NCBI GenBank assembly: GCA_030018355.1
Contig: JASEFN010000004.1
Span: 1 to 64,000 of the forward strand
Direction of reading: 5' to 3'
Length of the DNA stretch: 64,000 nt
DNA from: Caldisericia bacterium
Lineage (GTDB): Bacteria; Caldisericota; Caldisericia; B22-G15
Shown: one piece after another, positions 63,795-64,000 of the stretch
Position numbering within the stretch: the first letter of the stretch is position 1
How the letters are laid out: each line of letters opens with the position of its first letter
Position numbers and translations under genes: made by a program
The notes under the pieces: generated by a model
Databases searched by the model: none
What the model was told of the DNA's origin: nothing
Seen by the model: only the letters and a program-made list of their open reading frames with translations

Positions 63795-63832
63795 TCAATA
63801 TAATAATAGTAATAATATCTAAAATTTCTCAT
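63788..63832 (-). CDS. Leader peptide of the aro operon (Tyr-rich)
   Basis: ATG 63832 to TGA 63788 on the minus strand, 14 codons: MRNFRYYYYYYIDW. Six Tyr codons in a row (five TAT, one TAC), one Phe and one Trp. No Shine-Dalgarno is visible, but a TAAAAT box (63844-63849) lies 11 nt before the ATG, giving a near-leaderless start like other operons here. Followed by a hairpin and an intrinsic terminator before aroH. This fits ribosome-mediated attenuation responding to tyrosyl-tRNA. The caveat is that TAT repeats are low-complexity DNA in an AT-rich genome. Confidence 0.78.
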   Translation of the reverse strand: MRNFRYYYYYYIDW

Positions 63833-63843
63833 AAATTTTAAAT

Positions 63844-63849
63844 ATTTTA
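63844..63849 (-). promoter_or_regulatory. Candidate -10 for the aro leader transcript
   Basis: TAAAAT on the minus strand, 11 nt before the leader ATG. A weak TTAATA at 18-nt spacing (63868-63873) could be the -35 and overlaps the perfect palindrome ATAGAATTCTAT (63859-63870). The alternative is TATAAT at 63926-63931, which would give a leader about 90 nt longer. Confidence 0.4.
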
Positions 63850-63905
63850 ACTCAACTTATAGAATTCTATTAATTTTTTCTAATTGATATAACCTTTCTT
63901 ACCTC

Positions 63906-63933
63906 TTGACAAAATTTAAAAGTATATTATACT
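63906..63933 (+). promoter_or_regulatory. Promoter of the right-edge gene
   Basis: Perfect TTGACA (63906-63911), 16-nt spacer, TATACT (63928-63933) on the plus strand. Predicted start near 63940, inside the palindrome at 63930-63948 and about 11 nt before ATG 63951. Confidence 0.75.
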
Positions 63934-63948
63934 TTGTAATACAAAGTA
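63930..63948. promoter_or_regulatory. Palindromic operator candidate
   Basis: TACTTTGT-AAT-ACAAAGTA is a perfect 8-bp inverted repeat with a 3-nt centre. It overlaps the plus-strand -10 and start site, and also the spacer of the alternative minus-strand TATAAT (63926-63931), so a bound dimer could repress in both directions. Confidence 0.65.
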
Positions 63949-63950
63949 AT

Positions 63951-64000
63951 ATGAAAAACAAAGTTTTTGAGTTTGATGAAATTCTACATGAAAAAACTAG
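63951..64000 (+). CDS. Unidentified protein, N-terminus only (cut by window edge)
   Basis: ATG 63951 opens a frame reading MKNKVFEFDEILHEKT to the window end. There is no Shine-Dalgarno, but a consensus promoter and an operator-like palindrome sit just upstream, so it is probably real. An autoregulated regulator would fit the palindrome, but 16 residues do not allow identification. Confidence 0.5.
   Translation, partial: MKNKVFEFDEILHEKT

Noticed and set aside
63720-63950. T-box controlling the aro operon
   Set aside because: A leader terminator is present but no AGGGTGGnACCGCG-like element or stem I specifier loop is seen; the leader ORF explains the region better.

Overview
The window is gene-dense, strongly AT-rich bacterial DNA in which tightly packed operons leave almost no intergenic space. 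There are no phage, insertion-sequence or CRISPR signals. Arg is almost always AGA and Shine-Dalgarno motifs are strong (GGAGG). The tRNAs are much more GC-rich than the surrounding DNA, which fits, but does not prove, a thermophile. Several gene orders resemble Clostridia and Thermotogota (coaX-dusB-greA-lysS; glyQS-ppdK-dgt-dnaG-rpoD; a Thermotoga-like aro operon with an aroK-aroB fusion). I infer a low-GC anaerobic bacterium and cannot name the phylum with confidence. TRAP transport, two molybdopterin enzyme systems and a 2-oxoacid/acetoin dehydrogenase suggest a heterotrophic fermentative or respiratory anaerobe.

Layout. 1-521 (minus): tRNA-Thr, Tyr, Gly, Met and Thr lead into the start of tuf, the classic tRNA-tufB arrangement with an added tRNA-Met. 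611-7047 (minus): a translation and cofactor operon (SLH protein, coaX, dusB, a quinate-dehydrogenase-like protein, greA, lysS, trpS, DUF2007). 7128-8672: a small molybdopterin oxidoreductase and an EamA transporter, abutting tail to tail. 8710-18565 (minus): glyQ-glyS-ppdK-dgt-dnaG-rpoD-rimI. 18748-28561 (plus): MFS exporter, cysteine hydrolase, a sigma-54 activator, a textbook sigma-54 promoter, then E1alpha-E1beta-E2 and a complete TRAP transporter. 28549-34676: a transaldolase-like aldolase, a NIF3 protein, TldE/TldD (tldD frameshifted), HtpX, LemA and an AtpZ-like protein. 34721-41776 (plus): Asp23, FakA, FakB/DegV, LonB, TsaE, TsaB and an SDH-type ClpP-fold protease. 41769-48502: an ECF S component, a GIY-YIG protein, an OYE flavoenzyme, GDPD and a three-subunit molybdenum hydroxylase. 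48555-56351 (minus): a membrane-anchored winged-helix regulator, a radical SAM protein, an MBL hydrolase, thrC-lysC-asd and a HAD-like protein with permuted motifs. 56386-63832 (minus): a single aromatic operon aroH-aroF-tyrA-aroA-aroE-aroC-aroKB-aroQ behind a leader.

The most exciting signal is the leader of the aromatic operon. A 14-codon ORF (MRNFRYYYYYYIDW) with six consecutive Tyr codons, one Phe and one Trp runs into a 21-bp hairpin, which is followed at once by an intrinsic terminator just upstream of aroH. This looks like ribosome-mediated, tyrosine-sensing attenuation of the whole chorismate pathway. Second is a self-contained sigma-54 island: an activator with a non-canonical GAFTDA loop, TTTACAAA sites about 10 bp apart, a perfect -24/-12 promoter, and a lipoyl-dependent dehydrogenase (without E3) co-transcribed with a TRAP importer. 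Third, several units appear to start transcription almost at the start codon, from -10 boxes 7-11 nt upstream of ATG (near-leaderless mRNAs).
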